From Mesorhizobium prunaredense (GTDB lineage Bacteria > Pseudomonadota > Alphaproteobacteria > Rhizobiales > Rhizobiaceae), in NCBI RefSeq assembly GCF_900156895.1, contig NZ_FTPD01000056.1, forward strand, positions 42,746 through 77,259: a DNA stretch of 34,514 nt. Reading direction: 5' to 3'. This document shows, one piece after another, positions 14,399-23,070 of this stretch. The notes beneath the pieces are model-generated. The model had not been told where the DNA came from. It saw nothing but the letters and a program-made list of their open reading frames with translations, and did not search any database. A program made the translations under genes and the position numbers. Each line of letters opens with the position of its first letter. Position 1 is the stretch's first letter.

Positions 14399-17140
14399 TT
14401 AGGCCTCCTTCGCCGCTCTTGTCAGCAGCCGCTGGTAGAACAGGCCGATGCCGATCAGCACCGCGCCGAGGCCGATGAAGGACAGCGCCCTCAGCACGCC
14501 TTCCAGTTCCGACATGTCGAAGAGGAAGACCTTCAACACCGCGACCGAGATCAGCGCGGCCGACGCAACGCGCAGCACCTGCGACTTCAGCCAGACGCCG
14601 GCGGTGAGCAGCGCCACGCCAATGATCAGCCACAGCGCAGAATAGGTGTAGGTCTCGAGCTGGCCGAGGCCGCTCCACAGGCCGATGAACTCGCCCTTGA
14701 ACAGCCGCCGCACCGACAACGTCGCATAGACGAAGGCGAGCAGCGCCGCCATTAGCGCCAGCATCGCGGCATACCATTTCGGCCGCTTGTCACGTGCGTA
14801 GAGCGCGAGCCCCCCAGCAGCGACGGCCGGCAAGAGATAGGCGAGGAACAGCAGGTTGAACACCGGGATCCGGCCAGTCGATTCGTCGGTAAACAGCGGG
14901 TTCAGCGCCACAAAATGCTGGATGACGATGAAGGCGACCGAGACTACGCCCGCGGCAAGCGAACCATAGCGCAGCACCAGGCTTGGCGAGCGCATGTCGA
15001 TGGCGACCAGGATGGCGCCGGTGCCAATGGCGATCAGCGTGTAGATCGCCTGCTCGGCCAGCGTCGCAGCACTCGCGTCGATGACGCCGCCATGCATGGA
15101 GTGGCGCACCAATATGGCGACCGTGAGCACTGCAAACAGTGCTGCGCCCGCTTCCATGGCGAGGCGTGGCCGGCCATTTGTGGTGCGGGCGAGTTGCCAG
15201 GCGGCAAAGCCGAAGGCAAGCGCCGGCACGCCGTAACCCGGCAGCAGCCAGTTGAACACCGGCGTCGTCGACAGGAATTCAGCGCCGACGATTGTCGGAT
15301 CGAAGGCGATGCGGCCGAGCACCGCGACGACCGCAGCGACCGAAATCCAGCCGAGCACCGGGTAGGCGCGCCAGCGGGTGGCCAGCGCCGGCACGATGGC
15401 CGCGGCACCCAGAAGCATGGTCGTCCAGCCGGACCCAAAGGCCATGTAGAGCATCAGCAAGGCAGCGACTGCTGCCCCGCCAAGCGCGAACGAGACGGCA
15501 GCACCGCCACGTAGCGGCGGCTGTTCACCGCGCGCAATCCACTCGCCGCCGGCGGCGAAGACCACCACCAGAAGGGCTGCAACTGCTGCGTAAACAAGAT
15601 CGCGGTCGAGATTGCCGAAGGTGAACCAGAGCGCCAGCAGAATGACCAGCGGTGCGACAACGCCCCATGCCGCCCATAAGGCGGCGCGGACGTGAGCCGA
15701 TGCAGCAAATTTGCGCGCTGCCCAGAAGCCGGCTGCGATGAACACAAGTCCGAGAAAGATGCCGATCCTCAGCATCAGCGTATCGGCAACTGCCGCCGGC
15801 AGGCCATCGACGCCGAGAGCGCCACCTGAAAAGTCTGAAACGATAGAGGTTGGCGGAATGATGCCGAGATAGACCAGAACCGTCGCCAGTCCTGCGGCGT
15901 GCAGAAGCGCCAGCGCCAGCGGCCGGTAGAGCGCCACCGCGACTAGGGCCGCGATAAGGGCTGCTCCCGGCAGAGCATCGCCGGCAGCGTATGCGGGGTC
16001 GACGAACAGCGCCATCGCCGAAAGGCCGATGAAGAAGCCAGGCGCGACCGATGGCCAGTCGAAGCCCCTGGCGGGTCCTGCTTCGCCACCGCGACGGCCG
16101 AGCCAGACGAGGGCGAGCACGGCCAGGGTCACCGCGTTGATAAAGAGGATGACAGGCAGGTTGGTGCCCGGCGCATCGGTCATGTAAAGAATGGTCCAGA
16201 GGCCGGTGCCGACGAACGCTGCCGCCATCAGCAATTTCCAGTCGCGCAGGCGGGCGATCACGCCGGTAGCGGCGAGCACAATCGCCAAATAGCCGAACAG
16301 CGCCCAAGGATTCGGCGCCTGCGAGGCGGCCAACATGGGCGTCACCACTGCGCCGAGCAGGCCGACGCCGGCCAGCGCCTGGCCATGAACGAGGGCTGCT
16401 GCGATCGTCGCCACACCGATGGCGCCGAGCAGCGTGAAGGCGAGCGCCGGCCCGATGAAGCCGTAGACGCCATGCGCGGCATAGACCGTGCCGAACAGGA
16501 TGAAAGCGCCGGCCGCCGTCAGGATCGCCGGAATATAGGCGCCGGCAACGCCCTGCACTGGCACCTTGAAGCCGGTACGGCGGATGAACTCGCCGACTGC
16601 GACCAGCACCAGCCCGAGCATTGCTGCCATGCTCAGCCGCACGCCGGGACCGAAAATGCCGGCCTCGATGGTGTAGCGGATCAGAAACAGCCCGCCCAGC
16701 GCCAGCGCGATGCCGCCCACCCAGACCGCCCAGCGGGTGCCGAGCGCCGTTTCAATATCGGGTTTTTGGGCCGCTTTCGCCGTCGCGGCCGCCGGTTGCG
16801 CAGGTGCAGGCCCAGCCGGCACCGCTTCGCCAGCAGCCCACGGTCCGGATGCAGCCTCCCCGGCTTCAACCTCCGTGGGCGGCTTTTCCTCAGCAGCAGC
16901 TTCGCCCGCCGATCGCGGGGCAATGTCGGTCACGGCCGCAATTGCCGCGTCTGCCGGCATGCTGTCGTTTGCGGCCTGATCTACCGGCTTGGCCTGCGGC
17001 GGGGCCACATGGACACCCGAAAGCACCAGGCTGCGCAGCGCACCGAGCTCGCGCTCGATCAGGCCGATGCGGCTCTGCTGGCGCGAGATAATGACGAACA
17101 GCGCGATGATCGCGACCAGGCCGATCAGGCTTTCGAACAT
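14399..17140 (-). CDS. DUF2339 family large polytopic membrane protein
   Basis: A 913-residue protein with about 25 hydrophobic segments, of the DUF2339 family. The N-terminus has one membrane helix (LIGLVAIIALFVIISR) and a short coiled region (IGLIERELGALRSLV). An Ala/Pro/Glu-rich linker of about 90 residues follows. The transmembrane array begins with TALGTRWAVWVGGIALALGGLFLIRY. It continues to the C-terminus (FLFDMSELEGVLRALSFIGLGAVLIGIGLFYQRLL). The function of the family is not established to my knowledge; a role in transport or envelope metabolism is possible. It lies downstream of recO and the frameshifted small gene. Confidence 0.9.
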   Translation of the reverse strand: MFESLIGLVAIIALFVIISRQQSRIGLIERELGALRSLVLSGVHVAPPQAKPVDQAANDSMPADAAIAAVTDIAPRSAGEAAAEEKPPTEVEAGEAASGPWAAGEAVPAGPAPAQPAAATAKAAQKPDIETALGTRWAVWVGGIALALGGLFLIRYTIEAGIFGPGVRLSMAAMLGLVLVAVGEFIRRTGFKVPVQGVAGAYIPAILTAAGAFILFGTVYAAHGVYGFIGPALAFTLLGAIGVATIAAALVHGQALAGVGLLGAVVTPMLAASQAPNPWALFGYLAIVLAATGVIARLRDWKLLMAAAFVGTGLWTILYMTDAPGTNLPVILFINAVTLAVLALVWLGRRGGEAGPARGFDWPSVAPGFFIGLSAMALFVDPAYAAGDALPGAALIAALVAVALYRPLALALLHAAGLATVLVYLGIIPPTSIVSDFSGGALGVDGLPAAVADTLMLRIGIFLGLVFIAAGFWAARKFAASAHVRAALWAAWGVVAPLVILLALWFTFGNLDRDLVYAAVAALLVVVFAAGGEWIARGEQPPLRGGAAVSFALGGAAVAALLMLYMAFGSGWTTMLLGAAAIVPALATRWRAYPVLGWISVAAVVAVLGRIAFDPTIVGAEFLSTTPVFNWLLPGYGVPALAFGFAAWQLARTTNGRPRLAMEAGAALFAVLTVAILVRHSMHGGVIDASAATLAEQAIYTLIAIGTGAILVAIDMRSPSLVLRYGSLAAGVVSVAFIVIQHFVALNPLFTDESTGRIPVFNLLFLAYLLPAVAAGGLALYARDKRPKWYAAMLALMAALLAFVYATLSVRRLFKGEFIGLWSGLGQLETYTYSALWLIIGVALLTAGVWLKSQVLRVASAALISVAVLKVFLFDMSELEGVLRALSFIGLGAVLIGIGLFYQRLLTRAAKEA

Positions 17141-17203
17141 GGCGGTTCCCCCAAACCAGGCCAGTAGTGACCGACAAATACGGCGGCCAGGCGGCCGGCC
17201 GAG

Positions 17204-17414
17204 TCAGCGCGCCGCCAGACTGGCGAGCGGAAAGACTGGCGAGCGGAAAGATCGAGCATGTTTCGGTGCCGAAAGCCAGCGGCGGCGCCTTGTATTTGTT
17301 GTCGATGATGCGCTGGAGCAATTCCAGGCTGGTATATTCAGCGATGTCGGCGTGTGGAATGGTGCCGAGGCCGGGCGGCGAAACCCGGCCTGGAAAGAGT
17401 CCCACGTCGCTCAT
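17204..17414 (-). pseudogene. Small recO-coupled ORF frameshifted by a 16-bp tandem duplication
   Basis: The start ATG overlaps the recO stop codon (ATGA). The first 54 codons (starting MSDVGLFPGRVSPPGL, including EYTSLELLQRIIDNKY) have strong G/C third positions and balanced amino acids, unlike a shadow ORF. In the present sequence the frame runs on past a 16-bp tandem duplication (17219-17250), overlaps the start of the DUF2339 gene by 251 bases, and ends at 16890. Removing one 16-bp copy makes the frame end at the TGA at 17204-17206, with tail IFPLASLAAR. That gives exactly 65 codons including stop. I infer a conserved 64-residue protein damaged by slippage. I do not recognise the family. 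Confidence 0.6.
17219..17250. repeat. Exact 16-bp tandem duplication
   Basis: ACTGGCGAGCGGAAAG occurs twice head to tail (17219-17234 and 17235-17250). Its length is not a multiple of three, and it sits inside the small ORF coupled to recO. Confidence 0.95.
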
Positions 17415-18187
17415 GTAATGATTTCTCCGGCGGCGGTCTCGGCGCCGATCTCCTTGCCCGCCGCATAGTGCTTGCGCAGGGCGGCGAGGAAGCCGGCGCG
17501 GGCACCGGGCGCCTCGATACCGCGCGGCTCGTAGACATGGCGGGAAAAAAAGAAGCCGGTCAGCCGGAAGGCATCCTCGATCGCCGTCGGATCGGCGCGC
17601 AGCCCGGAGCCGCGCTGCAGGAATGCGGGGAGCACCAGCATCTTGTCGCGCCATGGCGCGCCTGCGGCGCGCGACACGGCGCGCCCGGACTTCGGCGAGA
17701 CATAGGCAAGGTCCTGCCTGGCGCCGGTCGCGGCACATTGGCTGAGATCGAGGCCGAAGCCGAGTTCGTCGAGAATCAGCAATTCGAAACGCGCCACCAG
17801 CTCGCCGGCGGTGTCCGCGTCGTCGAGATGGGCGATCATCACGGCCAGCGTCTCGTAGAGGCCGTCATGCGCGTCGCGCTCGGGCAGCAGGCGCAGATGC
17901 GCCGCCATGGTCTGCAGCCCATAGATGGCGACGGCGCTGTCCATGAGCCGGGCGGCGTTCATCTCGATCGCCTCGGCCTGGAAGGTACCCAGATGTTCGT
18001 CGAGCCGCGCCCGCCACAACAGGTCGACGCGGTTGCCGGGCTGCAGAACCGGCTGCTGCTTGCGCGAGCGGCCGCCGCGCACAAGGCCGAGGTGGCGGCC
18101 GTGCGCACGCGTCATGACCTCAAGAATGGCGCTGGTTTCGCCATGCTTGCGGGTGCCGAGAATGATTCCCTCGTCGCGCCATTCCAT
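17411..18187 (-). CDS. recO: DNA repair protein RecO
   Basis: A 258-residue RecO protein, which with RecF and RecR loads RecA onto single-stranded DNA coated with SSB during gap repair. The N-terminal OB fold is recognisable (MEWRDEGIILGTRKHGETSAILEVMTR), followed by the helical region with LYETLAVMIAHLDD and FELLILDELGFGLDLSQCA. The length is usual for alphaproteobacteria. It is part of the acpS-lepB-rnc-era-recO cluster but is separated from era by a kinase-like gene. Its stop overlaps the start of a small damaged ORF. Confidence 0.95.
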   Translation of the reverse strand: MEWRDEGIILGTRKHGETSAILEVMTRAHGRHLGLVRGGRSRKQQPVLQPGNRVDLLWRARLDEHLGTFQAEAIEMNAARLMDSAVAIYGLQTMAAHLRLLPERDAHDGLYETLAVMIAHLDDADTAGELVARFELLILDELGFGLDLSQCAATGARQDLAYVSPKSGRAVSRAAGAPWRDKMLVLPAFLQRGSGLRADPTAIEDAFRLTGFFFSRHVYEPRGIEAPGARAGFLAALRKHYAAGKEIGAETAAGEIIT

Positions 18188-18219
18188 GAACTGAGCTTGT
18201 CACCGCTTCGGTGGCGAAA

Positions 18220-19152
18220 TCAAGTTTTCCAGGCGCTGTGTCGGTGCCCTCCGCGGCGGTCCGCGCGGAGGTGATCGGCAAGCACTTCATCGATCACGCG
18301 TCGCGACTTTTCAACTTCGACTGGATTGATGCCTATGTGGCCGGCGACAATAATCAGCGCTTTCCATAGCGTCCAGCCACGGGCTCGCGCCCAGGTCGCC
18401 TCATCGGCCTGAAGACCGGCGCGAAACACCTCTCGGATTTTCCCTTCGAAGAGCGTCCACGCAATCGCCAAGTCGCACGAGGGATCGCCCATGCCCGAAG
18501 TCCCGAAGTCGATCACGGCGCTCAAAGCACCTTGCCTGACCAACAGGTTTCCCCAACTGACGTCACCGTGGAACCAGACGGGCGCGCCGTGCCATGTCGC
18601 GGCAAGCGCTGCTTCCCACACCGCGCTCGCGGCGACCGTGTCGATCTTGCCGTCGAGGGCTGCAATTGCTTGCCGGGTCTCGCCGTCATAGACGCTCTGT
18701 GGTCCGCCGCGAAAAAAATTGTGCTGCCCTGGCACCGGTCCACCGGCGGGATCGATCCGTTGCAGGGCGACCAGGAATTGGGCCAGGCCGGCCGCGAATT
18801 GCGGCAGGCTGGCAATACGCTCCCGCGTCGCCGTCTCGCCCTCGATCCAGCGATAGACGGACCAATGCCAGGGATAGCCGTCGGCCGGGGCTCCCATCGC
18901 CAGCGGGACCGGGACAGGCAGCGGCAGCAGAGGCGCAAGCCTTGGCAGCCAGCGATGTTCCTTTTCCACCTGCGAGGCATAGGCCGCCGCGCTCGGCAGC
19001 CTCACCAGCATATGGTCTCCGAGATGAAACGTCCTGTTGTCCCATCCGCCTGATGCAACCGACCGGACAGCAAGATCCTTCCATCGGGGAAATTGCGTGG
19101 CGACCAACCGGCTCACGAGGGCTGTATCGATAGTAACTTCGTGTTTGAGCAT
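18220..19152 (-). CDS. Aminoglycoside phosphotransferase-family kinase
   Basis: A 310-residue protein with a kinase-like fold of the APH/choline kinase superfamily. Motifs: GGWDNRTF near residue 35-42 (nucleotide loop), the catalytic HGDVSWGN (H195, D197), and the metal-binding DFG at 215-217 within VIDFGTSGMGDPSCDLA. The substrate is unknown; most chromosomal members are not resistance genes. The start codon ATG lies inside a palindromic repeat (19149-19192). The frame is open upstream to 19248, but that extension overlaps era. The gene interrupts the usual era-recO neighbourhood, which suggests insertion. Confidence 0.88.
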   Translation of the reverse strand: MLKHEVTIDTALVSRLVATQFPRWKDLAVRSVASGGWDNRTFHLGDHMLVRLPSAAAYASQVEKEHRWLPRLAPLLPLPVPVPLAMGAPADGYPWHWSVYRWIEGETATRERIASLPQFAAGLAQFLVALQRIDPAGGPVPGQHNFFRGGPQSVYDGETRQAIAALDGKIDTVAASAVWEAALAATWHGAPVWFHGDVSWGNLLVRQGALSAVIDFGTSGMGDPSCDLAIAWTLFEGKIREVFRAGLQADEATWARARGWTLWKALIIVAGHIGINPVEVEKSRRVIDEVLADHLRADRRGGHRHSAWKT

Positions 19153-19192
19153 GATCTTTTCCGAAAACCGACCCCCACTTTTCGGAACATGC
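19149..19192. repeat. Palindromic intergenic element between era and the kinase gene
   Basis: The arms GCATG...CCGAAAA and TTTTCGG..CATGC form an imperfect inverted repeat of a type familiar from rhizobial genomes. The element starts at the kinase start codon and ends two bases before the era stop codon. Confidence 0.75.
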
Positions 19193-19193
19193 T

Positions 19194-20126
19194 CTAATGC
19201 GGAAACTCCAGCCCCATCTCGCGATAGCGCTCGGGGTCGTCGCCCCAATTCTCGCGCACCTTGACGAACAGGAAAAGATGCACCTTCTGTTCGAGGATAC
19301 CGGATATCTCCATGCGTGCCGCTTGGCCGATGGCACGGATCGTCTCGCCCTTGTGGCCGAGCACGATCTTCTTCTGGCTGTCACGCTCGACATAGATGGT
19401 CTGGTCGATGCGCACCGAGCCGTCCTTCTTCTCTTCCCATTTCTCGGTCTCGATATGGGAGGAATAGGGCAGTTCCTGATGCAGCCTGAGATAGAGCTTT
19501 TCGCGAGTGATCTCGGCCGCCAACTGACGCATCGGCAGGTCGGAGATCTGGTCTTCCGGGTAATACCAGGGGCCGGCAGGCAGGGTTTCCGAGAGATAGT
19601 CGAGCAGGTCCTTGCAGCCCGACCCGGTTAGCGCCGAGACCATGAAGGTGCGCTTGAAAGGCACTCTTTCATTCGCTGCCGCGGACAGGGCCAGCAGCGC
19701 CTCGGGCTTGACCCGGTCGACCTTGTTGAGGATCAGCACCATCGGCTGGCGGACATCCTTCAGCCGTTGGAGGATCGCGTCGGCGTCGCCCCTGATGCCG
19801 CGCTCGGCGTCGATCAGCAGCAGCACGATGTCGGCGTCCTTGGCGCCGCCCCAGGCGGTCGTCACCATCGCCGTGTCCAACCGCCGCTTCGGCTTGAAGA
19901 TGCCCGGCGTGTCGATGAAGACGATCTGTGCGTTATTGTGGATGGCGATGCCGCGCACGATGGCGCGCGTCGTCTGCACCTTGTGGGTGACGATCGACAC
20001 CTTGGCGCCGACCAGTTGGTTGACCAGCGTCGATTTTCCCGCATTGGGCGCGCCGATCAACGCAACGAAGCCAGAGTGCGTGGTGGCGGCTTCTGTTGCC
20101 GGCGGGACGTCTTCGGTGGCGGTCAT
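19194..20126 (-). CDS. era: GTPase Era
   Basis: A 310-residue GTPase that binds the 3' end of 16S rRNA and assists 30S subunit maturation. The P-loop is GAPNAGKST (25-33), then the G3 motif DTPGI, the G4 motif NKVD, and a C-terminal KH domain with VLGHKGETIRAIGQAARMEI. The N-terminus has a short variable extension of about 18 residues. Its start codon overlaps the rnc stop (ATGA). The stop lies next to a palindromic repeat. Confidence 0.98.
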   Translation of the reverse strand: MTATEDVPPATEAATTHSGFVALIGAPNAGKSTLVNQLVGAKVSIVTHKVQTTRAIVRGIAIHNNAQIVFIDTPGIFKPKRRLDTAMVTTAWGGAKDADIVLLLIDAERGIRGDADAILQRLKDVRQPMVLILNKVDRVKPEALLALSAAANERVPFKRTFMVSALTGSGCKDLLDYLSETLPAGPWYYPEDQISDLPMRQLAAEITREKLYLRLHQELPYSSHIETEKWEEKKDGSVRIDQTIYVERDSQKKIVLGHKGETIRAIGQAARMEISGILEQKVHLFLFVKVRENWGDDPERYREMGLEFPH

Positions 20127-20848
20127 GCCGCGCTCCCCTTGTTCAGCCAGACGCCTTCGCGCAACAGCAGTGCAGTGGCGGCGGTTTGCTCGGCCTCGCG
20201 CTTGGAGCGCCCGCTGCCGGTCGCCGGCGGATAGGCGCCGACCTTGACGGTGACGGTGAACAGCGGATCGTGGTCCGGTCCCTCGCGGCTGTCAATTATG
20301 TAGACCGGCACGGCGCCTGCCGCCTGATGCGCCCATTCCTGCAGTTCGGTCTTGGCATCGCGGCGGGCGGCGCCGGTGGCCTGCGAGCGCGGCCGCCAGT
20401 ATTTGTGGATGAAGGCGCGGGCCGCCTCCAGCCCGCCATCGAGATAGAGCACGGCGATCAGCGATTCCAGCGCATCAGCCCGCAGATTGACGCGCTTGCG
20501 CCCATCCAGGCCGCGTACGTCCGAGCCGGCACGGATCAGCTCCGGCAGGCCGATCTCCTCGGCGATCTCCGCCAGCACCTCGGCATTGACCAGCGCGTTG
20601 AGCCGGAGCGACAGCTCACCTTCGGCAGCGTCCGGATACGCCGCCAGCAGCATGTCGGCGACGACCAGGCCGAGGACGCGGTCGCCCAGGAATTCGAAAC
20701 GCTCATAGTCGATGCCGGCATGGCTGCTGCGGGCGCTGGCATGGGTCAGCGCGCGCTGCAAGCGCTGTCGGTCGGCAAAGGCGTGGCCGGTGCGCTGCAT
20801 GAGAGCTTCGGCGAGCGCGTCGACGGTCAGCCGTTTTGTCGCCACCAT
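20123..20848 (-). CDS. rnc: Ribonuclease III
   Basis: A 241-residue double-strand-specific endoribonuclease used in rRNA processing and RNA turnover. The signature ERFEFLGDRVLG lies near residue 44, the second acidic site ADALESLIAVLYLDGG follows, and a double-stranded-RNA-binding domain forms the C-terminus (KTELQEWAHQAAG... and SKREAEQTAATALL). It starts three bases after the lepB stop codon and overlaps era, so the three are one operon. Confidence 0.98.
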   Translation of the reverse strand: MVATKRLTVDALAEALMQRTGHAFADRQRLQRALTHASARSSHAGIDYERFEFLGDRVLGLVVADMLLAAYPDAAEGELSLRLNALVNAEVLAEIAEEIGLPELIRAGSDVRGLDGRKRVNLRADALESLIAVLYLDGGLEAARAFIHKYWRPRSQATGAARRDAKTELQEWAHQAAGAVPVYIIDSREGPDHDPLFTVTVKVGAYPPATGSGRSKREAEQTAATALLLREGVWLNKGSAA

Positions 20849-20851
20849 GAC

Positions 20852-21601
20852 CTATTTGACGAAATCGAGCAGACGCGACGCGCGCATCTGCGACGGCCAT
20901 TTCCAGATTTCGAGCGGGCTGGCGCTGCCACCGATCGAGAAGAAGATGAGATTGGCGCGACCAACCAGGTTCTCGTCGGGCACGAAACCGACGGTGAAGC
21001 GGCTGTCCGAGGAATTGTCTCTGTTGTCGCCCATCATGAAATAGTGGCCGGGCGGCACGTCGAATTCCTGGGTGTTGTCACCGATCGAGTTGGGTATCAG
21101 GTCGAGCGTGTCATAGCTGACGCCATTCGGCAATGTCTCGCGATAGACGTCGACCGGCCCGCTCTCCTCGGTGATGTCGCGATTGTCGATCTGCCCGACC
21201 TTCTGGCGCTGCACGCCGACGCCGTTGATGAAGAGCTGGCCATCCTTGACCTGGATCTTGTCGCCCGGCAGGCCGACGACGCGCTTGATGTAGTCGACGG
21301 AGGGGTCCGGCGGGAACTTGAACACCGCCACGTCGCCGCGCTTCGGCTCGGCGCCCCAGATGCGGCCCGAAAACAGGTCCGGCCCGAACGGCAGCGAATA
21401 GCGCGAGAAGCCATAGGACCATTTGGTGACAAAGAGATAGTCGCCTTCGAGCAAGGTCGGCCGCATCGACCCGGACGGGATAGAGAATGGCTGGAAAAGA
21501 AGCGTGCGGATGACCAGAGCGAGCAACAGCGCCTGGACGATGACGCTGACGGTTTCGCCAAGCCCGCCGGATTTCTTCTGGGATTTTTCAGCCACGCTCA
21601 T
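20852..21601 (-). CDS. lepB: Signal peptidase I
   Basis: A 249-residue inner-membrane serine protease that removes signal peptides from exported proteins. One membrane segment is at about 14-35 (ETVSVIVQALLLALVIRTLL). The catalytic serine is S45 in IPSGSM and the general-base lysine is K106 in YIKRVVGLPGDK; the later signature FMMGDNRDNSSDSR is also present. I chose the ATG at 21601 (MSVAEKSQKK); the frame extends to 21682 but that would overlap acpS and precede the expected cytoplasmic tail. It lies between acpS and rnc. Confidence 0.97.
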   Translation of the reverse strand: MSVAEKSQKKSGGLGETVSVIVQALLLALVIRTLLFQPFSIPSGSMRPTLLEGDYLFVTKWSYGFSRYSLPFGPDLFSGRIWGAEPKRGDVAVFKFPPDPSVDYIKRVVGLPGDKIQVKDGQLFINGVGVQRQKVGQIDNRDITEESGPVDVYRETLPNGVSYDTLDLIPNSIGDNTQEFDVPPGHYFMMGDNRDNSSDSRFTVGFVPDENLVGRANLIFFSIGGSASPLEIWKWPSQMRASRLLDFVK

Positions 21602-21678
21602 GTCGTCCTCGATTATGCGTTGGTTGGTATAGAGTCTCGGCGCGCGCTGGGCAACGTCATGCCGGTGGTCAGATGCGA

Positions 21679-22092
21679 TCAATATGGCGCTTCTTCGACG
21701 GGCATCGCCTCGATTATCACAAAGGCTTGAGCAAGCGGAAAATCATCGGTGATGGTGAGGTGGATCGCCGCTCTGTGCCCTTCAGGCAGGATCTTGTCCA
21801 ACTGCTCCGCCGCCCCGCCGGTCAACGCCATGGTCGGCTTGCCGCTGGCCAGATTGACGACGCCCATGTCGCGCCAGAACACCCCTTGCGCCATACCGGT
21901 GCCCAGCGCCTTGGCGCATGCCTCCTTGGCAGCAAAACGCTTGGCATAAGAGGCGGCGCGGGCGCCGCGGTTTTCGGAGCGGGCCTGTTCGACCTCGGTG
22001 TAGATGCGCTGAATGAAGCGCTGGCCATGGCGCTGCAGCGATTTTTCGATGCGTCTGATATCGATCAGGTCGCTGCCGATGCCAATGATCAT
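21679..22092 (-). CDS. acpS: Holo-[acyl-carrier-protein] synthase
   Basis: A 137-residue 4'-phosphopantetheinyl transferase that converts apo-ACP to holo-ACP for fatty-acid synthesis. The family motifs GIGSDLIDIRRIE (metal- and CoA-binding) and RFAAKEACAKALGTG are both present. The start ATG overlaps the stop of the DUF2062 remnant (ATGA). The gene begins the acpS-lepB-rnc-era run. Confidence 0.97.
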   Translation of the reverse strand: MIIGIGSDLIDIRRIEKSLQRHGQRFIQRIYTEVEQARSENRGARAASYAKRFAAKEACAKALGTGMAQGVFWRDMGVVNLASGKPTMALTGGAAEQLDKILPEGHRAAIHLTITDDFPLAQAFVIIEAMPVEEAPY

Positions 22093-22226
22093 TGGGCGGG
22101 AACTTCCCGTCCGGCCGTTCCAGCTCTGTCCGACAGGCGCAGGGAGCGCGAGAACGAGCGGCGTGGCCGCAGGTAGGTACGCACCCGCTCGAGAAGACCA
22201 TCAGGCTTGCGGCGTCGAAAAAGCAC
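22089..22226 (-). pseudogene. DUF2062 gene remnant with in-frame internal deletion
   Basis: A 45-codon ORF, GTG start with AGGACA upstream. The first 28 residues (MLFRRRKPDGLLERVR, then PRRSFSRS) look like the N-terminus of DUF2062 membrane proteins, which in rhizobia are encoded just before acpS. The expected membrane domain is missing. The frame passes directly into a short hydrophilic tail (SDRAGTAGREVPAQ) whose stop overlaps acpS by ATGA, as a native C-terminus would. The normal family length is several times greater (about 200 residues). I infer an internal in-frame deletion that kept translational coupling to acpS. The family assignment is from memory of the N-terminal pattern. Confidence 0.6.
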
Positions 22227-22478
22227 TCTGTCCCTGTCCTGATACAATAACCACGCCGGCCCGGCCATCGCTAGCGGGTCGTGACTTCACATCTTGCGCT
22301 TCAAGCACGCCGGAAGGCAATCAAGGCTTCGATATAGCGACACCCAAGCCCCAAGACAACGAATCGCTGCCGCGATGGTCTGCCACAGGAGGTAATCAAT
22401 GCGACGGGGTTCGCCTTGCCCAGAAGTAGCAAGTTGCATGGATGTCAGCTTGCGAGCAGCCAAGCTTCAGCCGCAATC

Positions 22479-23066
22479 CTATAGTGCACGGCCGGCGCTG
22501 CCGGTCTCGAAAACCCAGCCGTCGGGGTAATCTTGAGCAAAGCCAGCCTCGGGAATGAGCAGCGTAGCGCGGTAAGGCACTGTGGGAGCCTCGTAGATGT
22601 ACTCGGTCTCACTCACACGATGGTAGGTTTGCGGCAGAACAACCAAACTCGACGCGCCGGCAACCAGCCAAGCCACCGGAAAATCCGCCTTGTCGCCGAC
22701 CTTCAGGTTCATTCTGCGAATTTGTTGCAGGTTCGTCGCCGGCGTAAAGCTGTAGTCCAGATCCACCATCGACTGAACCGCCGGCTGCCGCTGCCCATTA
22801 ACAGTCCAGCCGGTCTCGTTGCGGATGCCGGTCTCGTCGCGGATGATTGTGAGATCAACTGACTGGGAACCGATGAACCCGCGAACGGTGCCGGATTTGG
22901 TCGTCCAATCTTCGGCCAGTTGCACTGTGTAGTCCAAACGTGCCGGGCCCGCATCCGATAGGTATACAGCGGCTCCATTCAAGAGCCAGCCGAGGCCTGT
23001 CTGCTTTAGCTGCACGACATCGTGCCCTGGTTCGTCCGTCCTGCGCCAGATAGCGAGTAGAGACAT
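22479..23066 (-). CDS. Putative glycolipid-binding domain protein
   Basis: A 195-residue protein resembling the putative glycolipid-binding family (PF06475, formerly DUF1089): ends of the pattern are LLAIWRRTDEPGHDVVQL and LNGAAVYLSDAGPARLDYTVQLAEDW; TVNGQRQPA and DLDYSFTPATNLQQIRR follow. No signal peptide. ATG 23066 is preceded by GAGGTGAG; an in-frame upstream start at 23105 would overlap the DUF417 gene. It starts four bases after that gene's stop codon and is certainly in its operon. The molecular function is not established. Confidence 0.8.
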   Translation of the reverse strand: MSLLAIWRRTDEPGHDVVQLKQTGLGWLLNGAAVYLSDAGPARLDYTVQLAEDWTTKSGTVRGFIGSQSVDLTIIRDETGIRNETGWTVNGQRQPAVQSMVDLDYSFTPATNLQQIRRMNLKVGDKADFPVAWLVAGASSLVVLPQTYHRVSETEYIYEAPTVPYRATLLIPEAGFAQDYPDGWVFETGSAGRAL

Positions 23067-23070
23067 GCTC

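Noticed and set aside
20096..21730. 544-codon plus-strand ORF across era, rnc, lepB and acpS
   Set aside because: It is antisense to four well-supported genes. Long antisense frames are expected in high-GC DNA, and the product resembles no protein I know.
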